Assembly (NCBI GenBank): GCA_945874355.1
Contig: CAMCGB010000003.1
Coordinates: 1-64,000, forward strand
Reading direction: 5' to 3'
DNA length: 64,000 nucleotides
DNA from: an uncultured Bacteroides sp.
Lineage (GTDB): Bacteria > Bacteroidota > Bacteroidia > Bacteroidales > UBA932
Shown here: positions 23,950-31,463 of the stretch, one piece after another
How the letters are laid out: every line of letters starts with the position of its first letter
How positions within the stretch are numbered: the stretch's first letter is position 1
The notes under the pieces: model-generated
The model's input: only the letters and a program-made list of their open reading frames with translations
What the model was told of the DNA's origin: nothing
The model's database searches: none
Translations under genes and position numbers: made by a program

Positions 23950-24209
23950 ATACAGATTTGAGAAAATGCGAATACTGCGGTGCAATGATTCCAAGTGAGT
24001 CAAAGATATGTCCTGTATGTAATGCTGATCTGACTGAAAATGCAACTCATGGTAATACAATCGTTAAGATTATTGCCTTTTTAGTGCCACTCATAGGATT
24101 AATACTGTGGAAGTTCTCGAAACGCGAGAATGACAGACAATCATATTTGATTCCTTCTACATTGGGCACGATAATATGGTGCTTTATTATTTATACTTTA
24201 TGTGAATAA
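23946..24209 (+). CDS. Zinc-ribbon protein with two membrane segments
   Basis: An 87-residue protein. CEYCGAMIP followed by CPVCNADL is a four-Cys zinc ribbon at residues 8-30. Hydrophobic stretches follow at about 40-52 and 70-85. It overlaps the lipoprotein gene by 4 bp. Zinc-ribbon plus membrane proteins often assist other membrane complexes; nothing more specific can be said. Confidence 0.72.
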   Translation: MNTDLRKCEYCGAMIPSESKICPVCNADLTENATHGNTIVKIIAFLVPLIGLILWKFSKRENDRQSYLIPSTLGTIIWCFIIYTLCE

Positions 24210-24238
24210 ATTACCAATTTATTAATTTACAATAATTT

Positions 24239-25885
24239 ATGGATATCTCTACTATTAAGGCAGCAATTGAACAATTGCGACCGCAACTAAATGAAAAAGC
24301 TGCAATCTGGTTTAATCCTCAAATACCAGAAGAGGTTGTTGAACAACATAAGAAACTATATCTGGATTTGCAACCAGATGAAACTCCATTAATTGTCGTC
24401 AATAAGAAGGCAATGTTGTTTACAGGATTTTGCATTACAGACAAAAGGCTTGTTCTGAGGCTTGAAGGAAAATTCGGATTAGGAAGTAGTTTAAGCCGCA
24501 AAACCATTGTATTCAGGCTTGAGGACATTGCAACCATTTCCTGCCTTCTTAATTTAGACCAATCTGTAAGAATTCTTGTTAACAATCAGAACCTTGGGTA
24601 CGTTTATCAGATGTCTCAGGCAAGTGGACTGAATGCTCAGAACGTATACAAGATTAATGATGAACATTATCGTATCTTGGATTTGCTATTTAATGCACTC
24701 TCTGGAGCTACTGTAGAATCGACAGGTGAAGATGTCAATGAGAAACAGGCAGAGTCCATAGATAGTGTTGATGAAGTAAAGCCGGCAACAACTTCGGTAG
24801 AACCGCCTCGTGTGGAGATGCCTCGTGAAGCAAAACGCAGCAAGATAGCAGGGCTTATCTCAACGTATTTTGTTGATACAATCAAATCCCATTATGTGGA
24901 CTTCAAAGGCAAAGCGACCAGATCTGATTTCTGGTATTTCGCACTTTGCCAGTGTTTATTCCTCTCCGGAATAAGCGGTATTTGTCACTTGATGTTTGGC
25001 AGTGGACTGATAGCATATTATATATTGAGCCTTGCTCTCTGCCTTCCGGCATTGGCGGTTACAGTGAGAAGACTTCACGATATCGGCAAGAGCGGCTGGA
25101 TGCTTCTGATTGTGTTGATTCCACTTGTTGGTGCAATCTGGTTGATTGTTCTTTTGTGTAAAAAGGGAGAAACCGCACCAAGACGTCACAATGTCCTGCC
25201 AGTTGATTATATCATCCTGTTAATCTCTGCTGTCTTTGGATTTCTGTGGTATGAACAGATGGCCACAAATAGTGCAGATTTGATTTCGGATGCAACTGAA
25301 TATAACTATTCTGAGAATACGAAAAGTAAACCCGCAAAGAAAATCAATGGCAAGTGGTTTCCTATATATGAGGCGGAAGCAGTCCCGGACTACGATTTAA
25401 ACAGATTGTTTGCAGTCGGTAGCAATGACAAGAAGGACATCGACAGTGATGGACTGGGATATTATGGCAAACCTGCAATCATTTATGCGGAAATCAATGG
25501 GAAGAAGGATGTTAAATGGAAGGCACTTCTACTATTCTCAGATATCAGTGATGCTTATCAGGATATGCATATGGACCTAATACCGGCATCATTCAACTCA
25601 GATGTTTTATATTTCAATTATAATTTCAACGGTGAAGATGGCTGTGGGCATTCCGGGAAAGTAGATGTTACCACCGGAAAGTTTGATTTGTTTGAGGGGA
25701 GAATAATGGGAATGATTACCGAAGGATCATATGAAAATACGTATTTGAAGGATATGGGCAGCTATTGGGGGCTTTATCAACAATCCGGTATCGGGGAGAG
25801 CGGGGCACCTTTGGCTAAACTTAATCCGTATGATTTCCGAAGGATGACAGAAGACGATGTTATTAGTTGGATAGAGGGACAGTAA
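24239..25885 (+). CDS. PH-like/DUF805 multidomain membrane protein
   Basis: A 548-residue protein. Residues about 30-150 (TPLIVVNKKAMLFTGFCITD, RKTIVFRLEDI) look like a bacterial PH/GRAM-like domain. A low-complexity linker runs about 160-200. The DUF805 membrane domain (YVDFKGKATRSDFWYF, VTVRRLHDIGKSGWMLLI, four hydrophobic segments, about 215-345) comes next. The C-terminal 190 residues (INGKWFPIYEAEAVPDYDLN, DSDGLGYYG) are soluble and unknown to me. This fusion is unusual. Central gene of the cassette. Confidence 0.75.
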   Translation: MDISTIKAAIEQLRPQLNEKAAIWFNPQIPEEVVEQHKKLYLDLQPDETPLIVVNKKAMLFTGFCITDKRLVLRLEGKFGLGSSLSRKTIVFRLEDIATISCLLNLDQSVRILVNNQNLGYVYQMSQASGLNAQNVYKINDEHYRILDLLFNALSGATVESTGEDVNEKQAESIDSVDEVKPATTSVEPPRVEMPREAKRSKIAGLISTYFVDTIKSHYVDFKGKATRSDFWYFALCQCLFLSGISGICHLMFGSGLIAYYILSLALCLPALAVTVRRLHDIGKSGWMLLIVLIPLVGAIWLIVLLCKKGETAPRRHNVLPVDYIILLISAVFGFLWYEQMATNSADLISDATEYNYSENTKSKPAKKINGKWFPIYEAEAVPDYDLNRLFAVGSNDKKDIDSDGLGYYGKPAIIYAEINGKKDVKWKALLLFSDISDAYQDMHMDLIPASFNSDVLYFNYNFNGEDGCGHSGKVDVTTGKFDLFEGRIMGMITEGSYENTYLKDMGSYWGLYQQSGIGESGAPLAKLNPYDFRRMTEDDVISWIEGQ

Positions 25886-25897
25886 AATATCGGGGAT

Positions 25898-26167
25898 ATG
25901 GACATACGAACGTGTAAGTGGTGTGGGAAGAGAGTCGATTCTCATAGAGCTTTTCAGGCTAGTGGAAGTACGGAGTATTGCTCTAGACGATGTCGAATAG
26001 CAGCTGAGAACCAAAAGAAAAGAGAAGATGTTCAGCGTAAAAAGGATTGGGAGAATTCCTGGTTTAGGCGATGGTGGAGACAACTGTCTGTAAAGTGGAA
26101 AATAATTATCATTGGAGGTCTCCTAATTTTCGGATATATCTGGTCACTTATAAATGGCGTACAGTGA
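25898..26167 (+). CDS. Small Cys-rich zinc-finger membrane protein
   Basis: An 89-residue protein. CKWCGKRVDSHR and YCSRRCR give a treble-clef-like four-Cys finger (residues 6-34). A basic linker with WFRRWWRQ precedes one hydrophobic segment (about 68-84) at the C-terminus. Last gene of the cassette, 12 bp after the DUF805 gene. Together with the second gene it gives the cassette two zinc-finger membrane proteins. Confidence 0.7.
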   Translation: MDIRTCKWCGKRVDSHRAFQASGSTEYCSRRCRIAAENQKKREDVQRKKDWENSWFRRWWRQLSVKWKIIIIGGLLIFGYIWSLINGVQ

Positions 26168-26187
26168 GAGTTGATTACTATAGATGA

Positions 26188-26217
26188 AGTCGGTTACTTT
26201 ATAATGAGTGACCGACT
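26188..26217 (+). terminator. Hairpin ending the membrane cassette
   Basis: An 11-bp stem with one G-U pair, AGTCGGTTACT (26188-26198) with AGTGACCGACT (26207-26217) and an 8-base loop, followed by a short T-rich tract. It lies between the convergent cassette and the Fic gene. Confidence 0.55.
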
Positions 26218-26282
26218 TTCATTTCCCTATTAGGAATGGTCGGTAAGCCTCCGACAAAGTACATGTGAGATCCTAAAACCGC

Positions 26283-27395
26283 TTATCCATTGAGTTCTTT
26301 ATAAGCAGCAAGGCCTTTGACCGTCAGTAAGTATTTCTGGCGTGGATGACGAGGTGAGTGTGGATAAAGCATTCTAACGTATCCTTCGCTTATGGCCGGG
26401 GAAAGTGAATACTCAACAAAGCTAGGCCTGTTTTTAAGACCAATAGCTTCCAGAATCTCTTTAACAGAAAGTTGTTGGTTACCAAGGGCTTCTACCAGAC
26501 GTTTGATATTGTCGTTCTCAGGGACTAAACTTGCATGGGTACTTGTATGGGCACTTGTATGGGTAACCCCCTCAAGTAACCCTTTTGCCTTAATGTGAAG
26601 ATACCTGTTCATGAGAACATTATCTTCTCCCATCAAAAGATTACGGAAGAAACGCTCAAGATGAATTGTCTCTTTGTATATACCTTTCTGTAGGTTCTGA
26701 TAGTTTGCACGCACAAGTGCATTGCGGAAATACCATGAATTTTTCTCAAATGTGGTATTATTCACACTGAATCCAAGTGAACGCAGGTATTTGATGATGA
26801 ATACTGCTGTTGTTCTTGTGTTTCCCTCACAGAATGGATGAATCTGCCAGATGTCTGAGGTGAATTGAGTTATATGCTTAACAATCTCCGACAAAGCCAT
26901 TCCTGTATAATTGAAGTCCCGTTCCCTCTGAATGTCGTGCTCTAAAGCTCCTTTTAATTCAAATGCAAAACCATATGAAACAGAAGCACCATCCAATACC
27001 CATTCTTTCTTAGAGATTTCGTAATCACGTATGATGCCAGCATGCTTGAATATTCCGTTAAAGATTCTTTTGTGGATGGATGTCAATCCGCTAATTGAGA
27101 ATGTGAACGAAGGCTCGTTAAGGATACTGGCAATGTTTACAGATGCTTTATCCGCTTCCTCAATTTCGTTATCTTCAGACGAACGATTGGTCTTTGACTG
27201 ATAATATGTATCAATTAGGGTCTTTACCTCTTCAATGGTAATATCTCCCTCTATATGCTTAGCGGCAGTCTCATTCAAGTACTCAGATGTCTTGAGTCCA
27301 TCAACAGCCTGCAATCCTATAGCAATCTTCCAAGCCTCAGCTCTTTCCTTACTGCCAGGCTCACCCATTCTTATATATGTATCATAGTCAATCAT
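26283..27395 (-). CDS. Fic protein with N-terminal VbhA-like antitoxin domain
   Basis: A 370-residue protein. Residues 15-65 (ERAEAWKIAIGLQAVDGLKT, then IEGDITIEEV and YY) resemble VbhA-type Fic antitoxins, here fused in cis. The Fic core has HPFCEGNTRT from H186, with catalytic His, Glu, Asn and Arg intact. The C-terminal 70 residues form a winged helix (SVKEILEAIGLKNRPSFVEY, KYLLTVKGLAAY). A clear [S/T]xxxE[G/N] motif was not found in the N-domain. Between Fic and winged helix lies a Thr/His/Ser repeat coded by a 12-bp tandem repeat. Likely AMPylates a cellular target. Confidence 0.87.
   Translation of the reverse strand: MIDYDTYIRMGEPGSKERAEAWKIAIGLQAVDGLKTSEYLNETAAKHIEGDITIEEVKTLIDTYYQSKTNRSSEDNEIEEADKASVNIASILNEPSFTFSISGLTSIHKRIFNGIFKHAGIIRDYEISKKEWVLDGASVSYGFAFELKGALEHDIQRERDFNYTGMALSEIVKHITQFTSDIWQIHPFCEGNTRTTAVFIIKYLRSLGFSVNNTTFEKNSWYFRNALVRANYQNLQKGIYKETIHLERFFRNLLMGEDNVLMNRYLHIKAKGLLEGVTHTSAHTSTHASLVPENDNIKRLVEALGNQQLSVKEILEAIGLKNRPSFVEYSLSPAISEGYVRMLYPHSPRHPRQKYLLTVKGLAAYKELNG
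26535..26570. repeat. 12-bp tandem repeat inside the Fic gene
   Basis: About three copies of ACTTGTATGGGC with small variants, encoding the THTSAHTSTH stretch on the minus strand. The 12-bp period keeps frame, so copy number could change without breaking the gene. Confidence 0.65.
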
Positions 27396-27513
27396 TATTC
27401 AAAGATACGAAAATAAATATAATGCCCCACCAATTTTAGAATTGTGAAAGACGCTTGGAGCAGCGTTGGAGCAAGCTCAGTGACGGGATGATTGTATGTT
27501 CTGTGGGAGTCGT

Positions 27514-27762
27514 TTACGCCGGCTGCCCGTATTCAAGAATGGTATCGGAAGGCAGGTCTACCCGTTCTGTCCAATAGACACAGGTCCTTGAAGAGTCCAG
27601 ACGCGCATTCCTGAACAGGCCATACTCGGTTTCAAGCACGCGGAAATCCGCCAGGGTACGAATATCGTCCTTGACGTCATAGGCAACTTTTTGTCCCCCG
27701 TCGAATTCGACAAGGAGAATGAAGTTGTCAAGCGGATGTATGCTCTTGATGCGCGGTATCAT
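27514..27762 (-). CDS. DUF2442 domain protein
   Basis: An 82-residue protein. IKSIHPLDNFILLVEFDGGQ and YDVKDDIRTLADFRVL match DUF2442, a small beta-rich domain often encoded next to DUF4160. Downstream member of a two-gene minus-strand operon, 7 bp after DUF4160. The pair is frequently suspected of toxin-antitoxin-like behaviour, but I know of no firm function. Confidence 0.82.
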   Translation of the reverse strand: MIPRIKSIHPLDNFILLVEFDGGQKVAYDVKDDIRTLADFRVLETEYGLFRNARLDSSRTCVYWTERVDLPSDTILEYGQPA

Positions 27763-27769
27763 TTCGTTG

Positions 27770-28045
27770 TTATTTGAGCGGTTCCAGTTTCGTAATGACC
27801 TGAGTGTTCCACATCTCCAGGAGTTTTTCGTAGTTGGTTTCCAGCCACTCTCTGACCAAATTCTGTGCCTTGAGGGGGAGGTCTCCGTCCGTCATCTGGA
27901 ACGTGTGGATATCGAAGATGCCTACATATTCATTATAAATGGCATGAATATGAGCAGGATCATGTTCCTTAGGCTTGAAGAACATCTTGATAATAATTCC
28001 GAAAATCTGCACATCTCCGGCATAAACACACTGTCCGCTACACAT
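27770..28045 (-). CDS. DUF4160 domain protein
   Basis: A 91-residue protein starting MCSGQCVYAGDVQIFGIIIK. FGIIIKMFFKPKEHDPAHIH is the DUF4160 signature (F-x-F then HxPxHxH-like). The frame is open back to 28144, but the -7 box TACCTTTG (28063-28070) lies inside that extension, so ATG 28045 is the start. Translation continues into DUF2442 after 7 bp. Confidence 0.8.
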   Translation of the reverse strand: MCSGQCVYAGDVQIFGIIIKMFFKPKEHDPAHIHAIYNEYVGIFDIHTFQMTDGDLPLKAQNLVREWLETNYEKLLEMWNTQVITKLEPLK

Positions 28046-28062
28046 TTGAGGCGGGACAATGG

Positions 28063-28070
28063 CAAAGGTA
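28063..28070 (-). promoter_or_regulatory. -7 box of the DUF4160/DUF2442 operon
   Basis: TACCTTTG on the minus strand fits TAnnTTTG. It gives a leader of about ten bases before ATG 28045 and decides that start. Confidence 0.55.
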
Positions 28071-28206
28071 ATGTTTTTCTGCGGAAGAACAAAAGCAGGC
28101 CGGATATTATTCTTGTATTTTTTACTGAAAATCATTAACTTCACTCGTTAATGGGTCAGAAATGCGCCACACAATGCTGCATAGCCATCAACACCTCGCA
28201 TCGATT

Positions 28207-29511
28207 TCAACACGAGGTCTGAATGCATAGAATCCAATTGATAATGGTTTCAAGTACTGCAGGTGATATCGTTTCTTCTATATCTCTATATTCTGTCACT
28301 GCTCCTGTCTTGCAGTGCTGGAAAAGATGGTTGACCCCATCGACACTTTCAATGCAGTTGTTTCCTTTCGCTGGCAAACCGTTTCGGAGAGCAGAGAGAT
28401 TGCTTTCATGCTCCACTTGGACATCTTTTGTTCCATTGAGAGCGAGAACGGGACAGGTTATATTACCAAGCTGAGGACGTATATCCAATCTAAGGAAATG
28501 TATCATGTATGGCATTTGAATCTGTGCTACTACAACCCAATAATTCTGCATCAGCACATCGGGTACATTATAGTCATTGGGATCAGGCATTCTGCCTCCG
28601 TTCGCCCTTACATCAAAGGCAGTTTCAAGAAGTTTGCAATATGAATCAATCTGTTCAGTTGTCAATCCTGATCCTTGAAGTGCGACCCTGTTCTGCCAAA
28701 CGAGAGTTTCTGCACCAGATACTACCATTCCTGCAAGCGAAACCACAAAATCAACTTTCTGCTCGGCAGCAAGCATAAGGGCGATAGTTCCACCTTCGCT
28801 GTGACCTAGCACACCAACCCTATCAAAACGTGTTCGGAGAAGTTCTATACCGGCAAGAGCATCGTTCTTGAAATCTTCAGTTGTACAATCGTTGATATTT
28901 CCTTCATATCCGTCGAAACCTCGGTCATCATATCTCAACGTTGCGATTCCGGCTCTTGCTAGCGCATCGGCAATGACAGCAAAAGGCTTGTGCTCAAAGA
29001 GTTCCTCATCACGGTTCTGCTGACCGCTGCCTGTCACCATAATGAGGACTGGGGTAGCTCGGGTATATCCTTCAGGGAGCACAAGAGTACCATTGAGGGC
29101 AACATCTCCATTCATGAATGAGACTTCCTCTGTGGAATAGGGGAACGGGCTCTTGGGTGTCTGCGGACGCTTCGGTTTATCTTCGCCAGGAATAAGAGTC
29201 AAAGGCAACGACATTCCAGCTTGTTTGAAGGTCCCGACGACCTGATGCACCATATAGATACCCTCATAACTGGCCCCTATCGATGGTATCTTGATATTAA
29301 TTCCACCATAACTTTTCCTTTCAATCTGAACAGGAATCCCTTTCGCTCCCTGATCCGGGGAATCCATAGTAGGATTATCACCGTCCAGATGAAATACAAG
29401 AGAGAGTTTAGTGCCTTGTACATCAAGTTTGCCGGACCATGTACCGGTTTGTGCCTTTGTCTGAATTACTAGCAGAAATAGAGCTGCAAATAAAGTCAAT
29501 AATCGTTTCAT
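28207..29511 (-). CDS. Secreted alpha/beta hydrolase
   Basis: A 434-residue protein with signal peptide MKRLLTLFAALFLLVIQTKA. A beta domain of about 110 residues (WSGKLDVQGTKLSLVFHLDG) precedes an alpha/beta hydrolase fold. The nucleophile elbow is GHSEGG, the acid is probably the Asp in LNGTKDVQV, and the His is in VDGVNHLFQH. Bacteroidetes relatives are annotated as serine aminopeptidase-type or peptidase S9-like hydrolases. Substrate unknown. The oxyanion region (MVTGSGQQNRD) is intact. Single gene, divergent from the hut operon. Confidence 0.85.
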   Translation of the reverse strand: MKRLLTLFAALFLLVIQTKAQTGTWSGKLDVQGTKLSLVFHLDGDNPTMDSPDQGAKGIPVQIERKSYGGINIKIPSIGASYEGIYMVHQVVGTFKQAGMSLPLTLIPGEDKPKRPQTPKSPFPYSTEEVSFMNGDVALNGTLVLPEGYTRATPVLIMVTGSGQQNRDEELFEHKPFAVIADALARAGIATLRYDDRGFDGYEGNINDCTTEDFKNDALAGIELLRTRFDRVGVLGHSEGGTIALMLAAEQKVDFVVSLAGMVVSGAETLVWQNRVALQGSGLTTEQIDSYCKLLETAFDVRANGGRMPDPNDYNVPDVLMQNYWVVVAQIQMPYMIHFLRLDIRPQLGNITCPVLALNGTKDVQVEHESNLSALRNGLPAKGNNCIESVDGVNHLFQHCKTGAVTEYRDIEETISPAVLETIINWILCIQTSC

Positions 29512-29700
29512 ATCGTTATAGTCAAGAGGCCATCACAAGATTTCATATTGCAATCCACCTATGCGAAGATATAAAATATGAATGTGTTTGCAAAGACTGT
29601 CTTTCTGCGCTGAGCCTATATGTCAAGTTCCCACTGGAGCAAAGTTGCTTCTATACCTATTGATTATCAGATACTTACATAAGTCAACATAAAACACATA

Positions 29701-29757
29701 TTGCTTTTTTGAGTCAAAGTTGTTATCTTTCCATCATAAAACGAGAAACAACTTTGA
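29701..29757 (+). promoter_or_regulatory. hut operon promoter with 11-bp inverted repeat
   Basis: TCAAAGTTGTT (29714-29724) and AACAACTTTGA (29747-29757) form a perfect inverted repeat with a 22-base spacer. A one-mismatch -7 box TATCTTTC (29724-29731) lies in the spacer, with TTG at 29701-29703 (20 bp). The right arm ends 2 bases before ATG 29760. The geometry suggests a repressor operator covering the promoter; an RNA hairpin is the alternative if transcription starts further upstream. Confidence 0.6.
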
Positions 29758-29759
29758 TT

Positions 29760-31463
29760 ATGAGAAGAATAATAGAATGTGTGCCTAATTTCAGTGAAGG
29801 CAGGAACCCTCAAGTCATCAATGCCATCGTTGAAAGCATAGAAAATTCAGGTGGTGTTAAAGTACTCAATGTTGACCCTGGCGAAGCTACAAACCGCACA
29901 GTAGTAACCTTTGTCGGAGAGCCTGAGGCTGTTGTTGAAGCTGCCTTTCAGGGCGTGAAATGTGCTTCCAAGCTCATCGATATGCGACATCATCACGGGG
30001 CACATCCTCGCTCCGGTGCAACCGATGTGCTCCCACTTATCCCGATTTCCGGAATCACACTTCAAGAATGCGCTGAGCTGGCAAGAACGCTGGCCGAGCG
30101 CATTTATAATGAGCTTCAGGTGCCTTGCTATTGCTACGAATCTGCTGCCTACAAACCAGAACGCAAGAATCTCGCTGTCTGCCGTGCCGGCGAATACGAA
30201 GCCCTGCCTGAAAAGATAGCAGACCCTTCACGCCGCCCAGACTACGGCCCTGACACATTTACCGAAGCTGCAGCACGCAGCGGAGCAACCAATGTCGGAG
30301 CTCGCGACTTTCTTATCGCAGTCAACTTCAATCTCAATACTACCTCTACGCGTCGCGCAAATGCAATCGCATTTGATGTCCGTGAGAAGGGCCGCCCTAA
30401 ACGCGAAGGCAACCCTATTGTCGGCAAGATTATCCGTGACGAGCACGGAGAGCCTGTGATGATCCCGGGCACGCTCATGGGATGCAAGGCAATCGGCTGG
30501 TATATAGAAGAATACGGCATCGCTCAGGTGTCAATGAACATTACCGATATCAATGCTACCCCACTACACAAGGCGTTTGAGGAAGTATGCAGAGCTGCAC
30601 AAGCTCGTGGCATCCGAGTTACAGGTACAGAGATTGTCGGACTAGTGCCTAAGCGTGCCCTCATCGAGGCAGGCCGCTATTTCCTAGAGAAACAGAGCCG
30701 ATCTACCGGCATCGACGAGAGTGAGATAATGAAAATCGCCATCAAGTCTATGGGACTTGACGACCTGAAGCCTTTTGATCCTAAGGAAAAGGTAATAGAA
30801 TATCTCATTGAGGACGAGAATCAGACAGCCGACAAGGAAAGACTCATCCGTATGAGCTGCAAAGCCTTTGCAGCAGAAACAGCATCAGAATCCCCAGCTC
30901 CTGGTGGCGGCTCGATTTCAGCCTATATGGGCGCTTTGGGAGCTGCTCTTGGCACGATGGTAGCCAATCTCTCCTCTCACAAGGCAGGGTGGGACAGTCG
31001 CTGGAAAGAATTCTCAGATTGGGCAGATCGTGGCCAGGAATTGCTTGGCAGATTGCTTGCCCTTGTCGATGAGGATACTGCAGCATTTGATAGGATTATG
31101 GCTGCTCTTGGCATGCCGAAGGGCACAGAAGAAGAGAAGGCTGCACGCAGCGAAGCATTGCAGACCGCTACTCTTTATGCAACACAGGTGCCTCTAAAGA
31201 CGATGAAGGCTGCTTCCGAGGTCTTCCCTATCGTGCGCGCAATGGCCGAGGTGGGCAATCCTAATTCGGTTTCAGACGCAGGTGTCGGAGCCCTTGCTGC
31301 CCGCTCTGCTGTGCTTGGCGCTCAACTCAATGTGCGCATCAATGCAGCCGGTCTCAAAGATCGTCAGATTGCAGAACAACTTTGCGCTGAAGCTGATAAA
31401 ATTGCTGCTGCAGCAATTGCAGAAGAGTCAGAAATCCTTCAAATCGTCAACTCAAAGATATGA
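29760..31463 (+). CDS. ftcD: Formimidoyltransferase-cyclodeaminase fusion
   Basis: A 567-residue bifunctional enzyme. Residues 1-330 are glutamate formimidoyltransferase (IIECVPNFSEGRN, HHHGAHPRSGATDVLP), moving the formimino group from formiminoglutamate to tetrahydrofolate. From about 360, the cyclodeaminase domain (ESPAPGGGSISAYMGALGAA) closes it to methenyl-THF with release of ammonia. The final step of histidine degradation is thus linked to the one-carbon pool. ATG 29760 fits the family start; upstream codons lie in the operator. First gene of the hut operon, overlapping hutU by 4 bp. Confidence 0.95.
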   Translation: MRRIIECVPNFSEGRNPQVINAIVESIENSGGVKVLNVDPGEATNRTVVTFVGEPEAVVEAAFQGVKCASKLIDMRHHHGAHPRSGATDVLPLIPISGITLQECAELARTLAERIYNELQVPCYCYESAAYKPERKNLAVCRAGEYEALPEKIADPSRRPDYGPDTFTEAAARSGATNVGARDFLIAVNFNLNTTSTRRANAIAFDVREKGRPKREGNPIVGKIIRDEHGEPVMIPGTLMGCKAIGWYIEEYGIAQVSMNITDINATPLHKAFEEVCRAAQARGIRVTGTEIVGLVPKRALIEAGRYFLEKQSRSTGIDESEIMKIAIKSMGLDDLKPFDPKEKVIEYLIEDENQTADKERLIRMSCKAFAAETASESPAPGGGSISAYMGALGAALGTMVANLSSHKAGWDSRWKEFSDWADRGQELLGRLLALVDEDTAAFDRIMAALGMPKGTEEEKAARSEALQTATLYATQVPLKTMKAASEVFPIVRAMAEVGNPNSVSDAGVGALAARSAVLGAQLNVRINAAGLKDRQIAEQLCAEADKIAAAAIAEESEILQIVNSKI

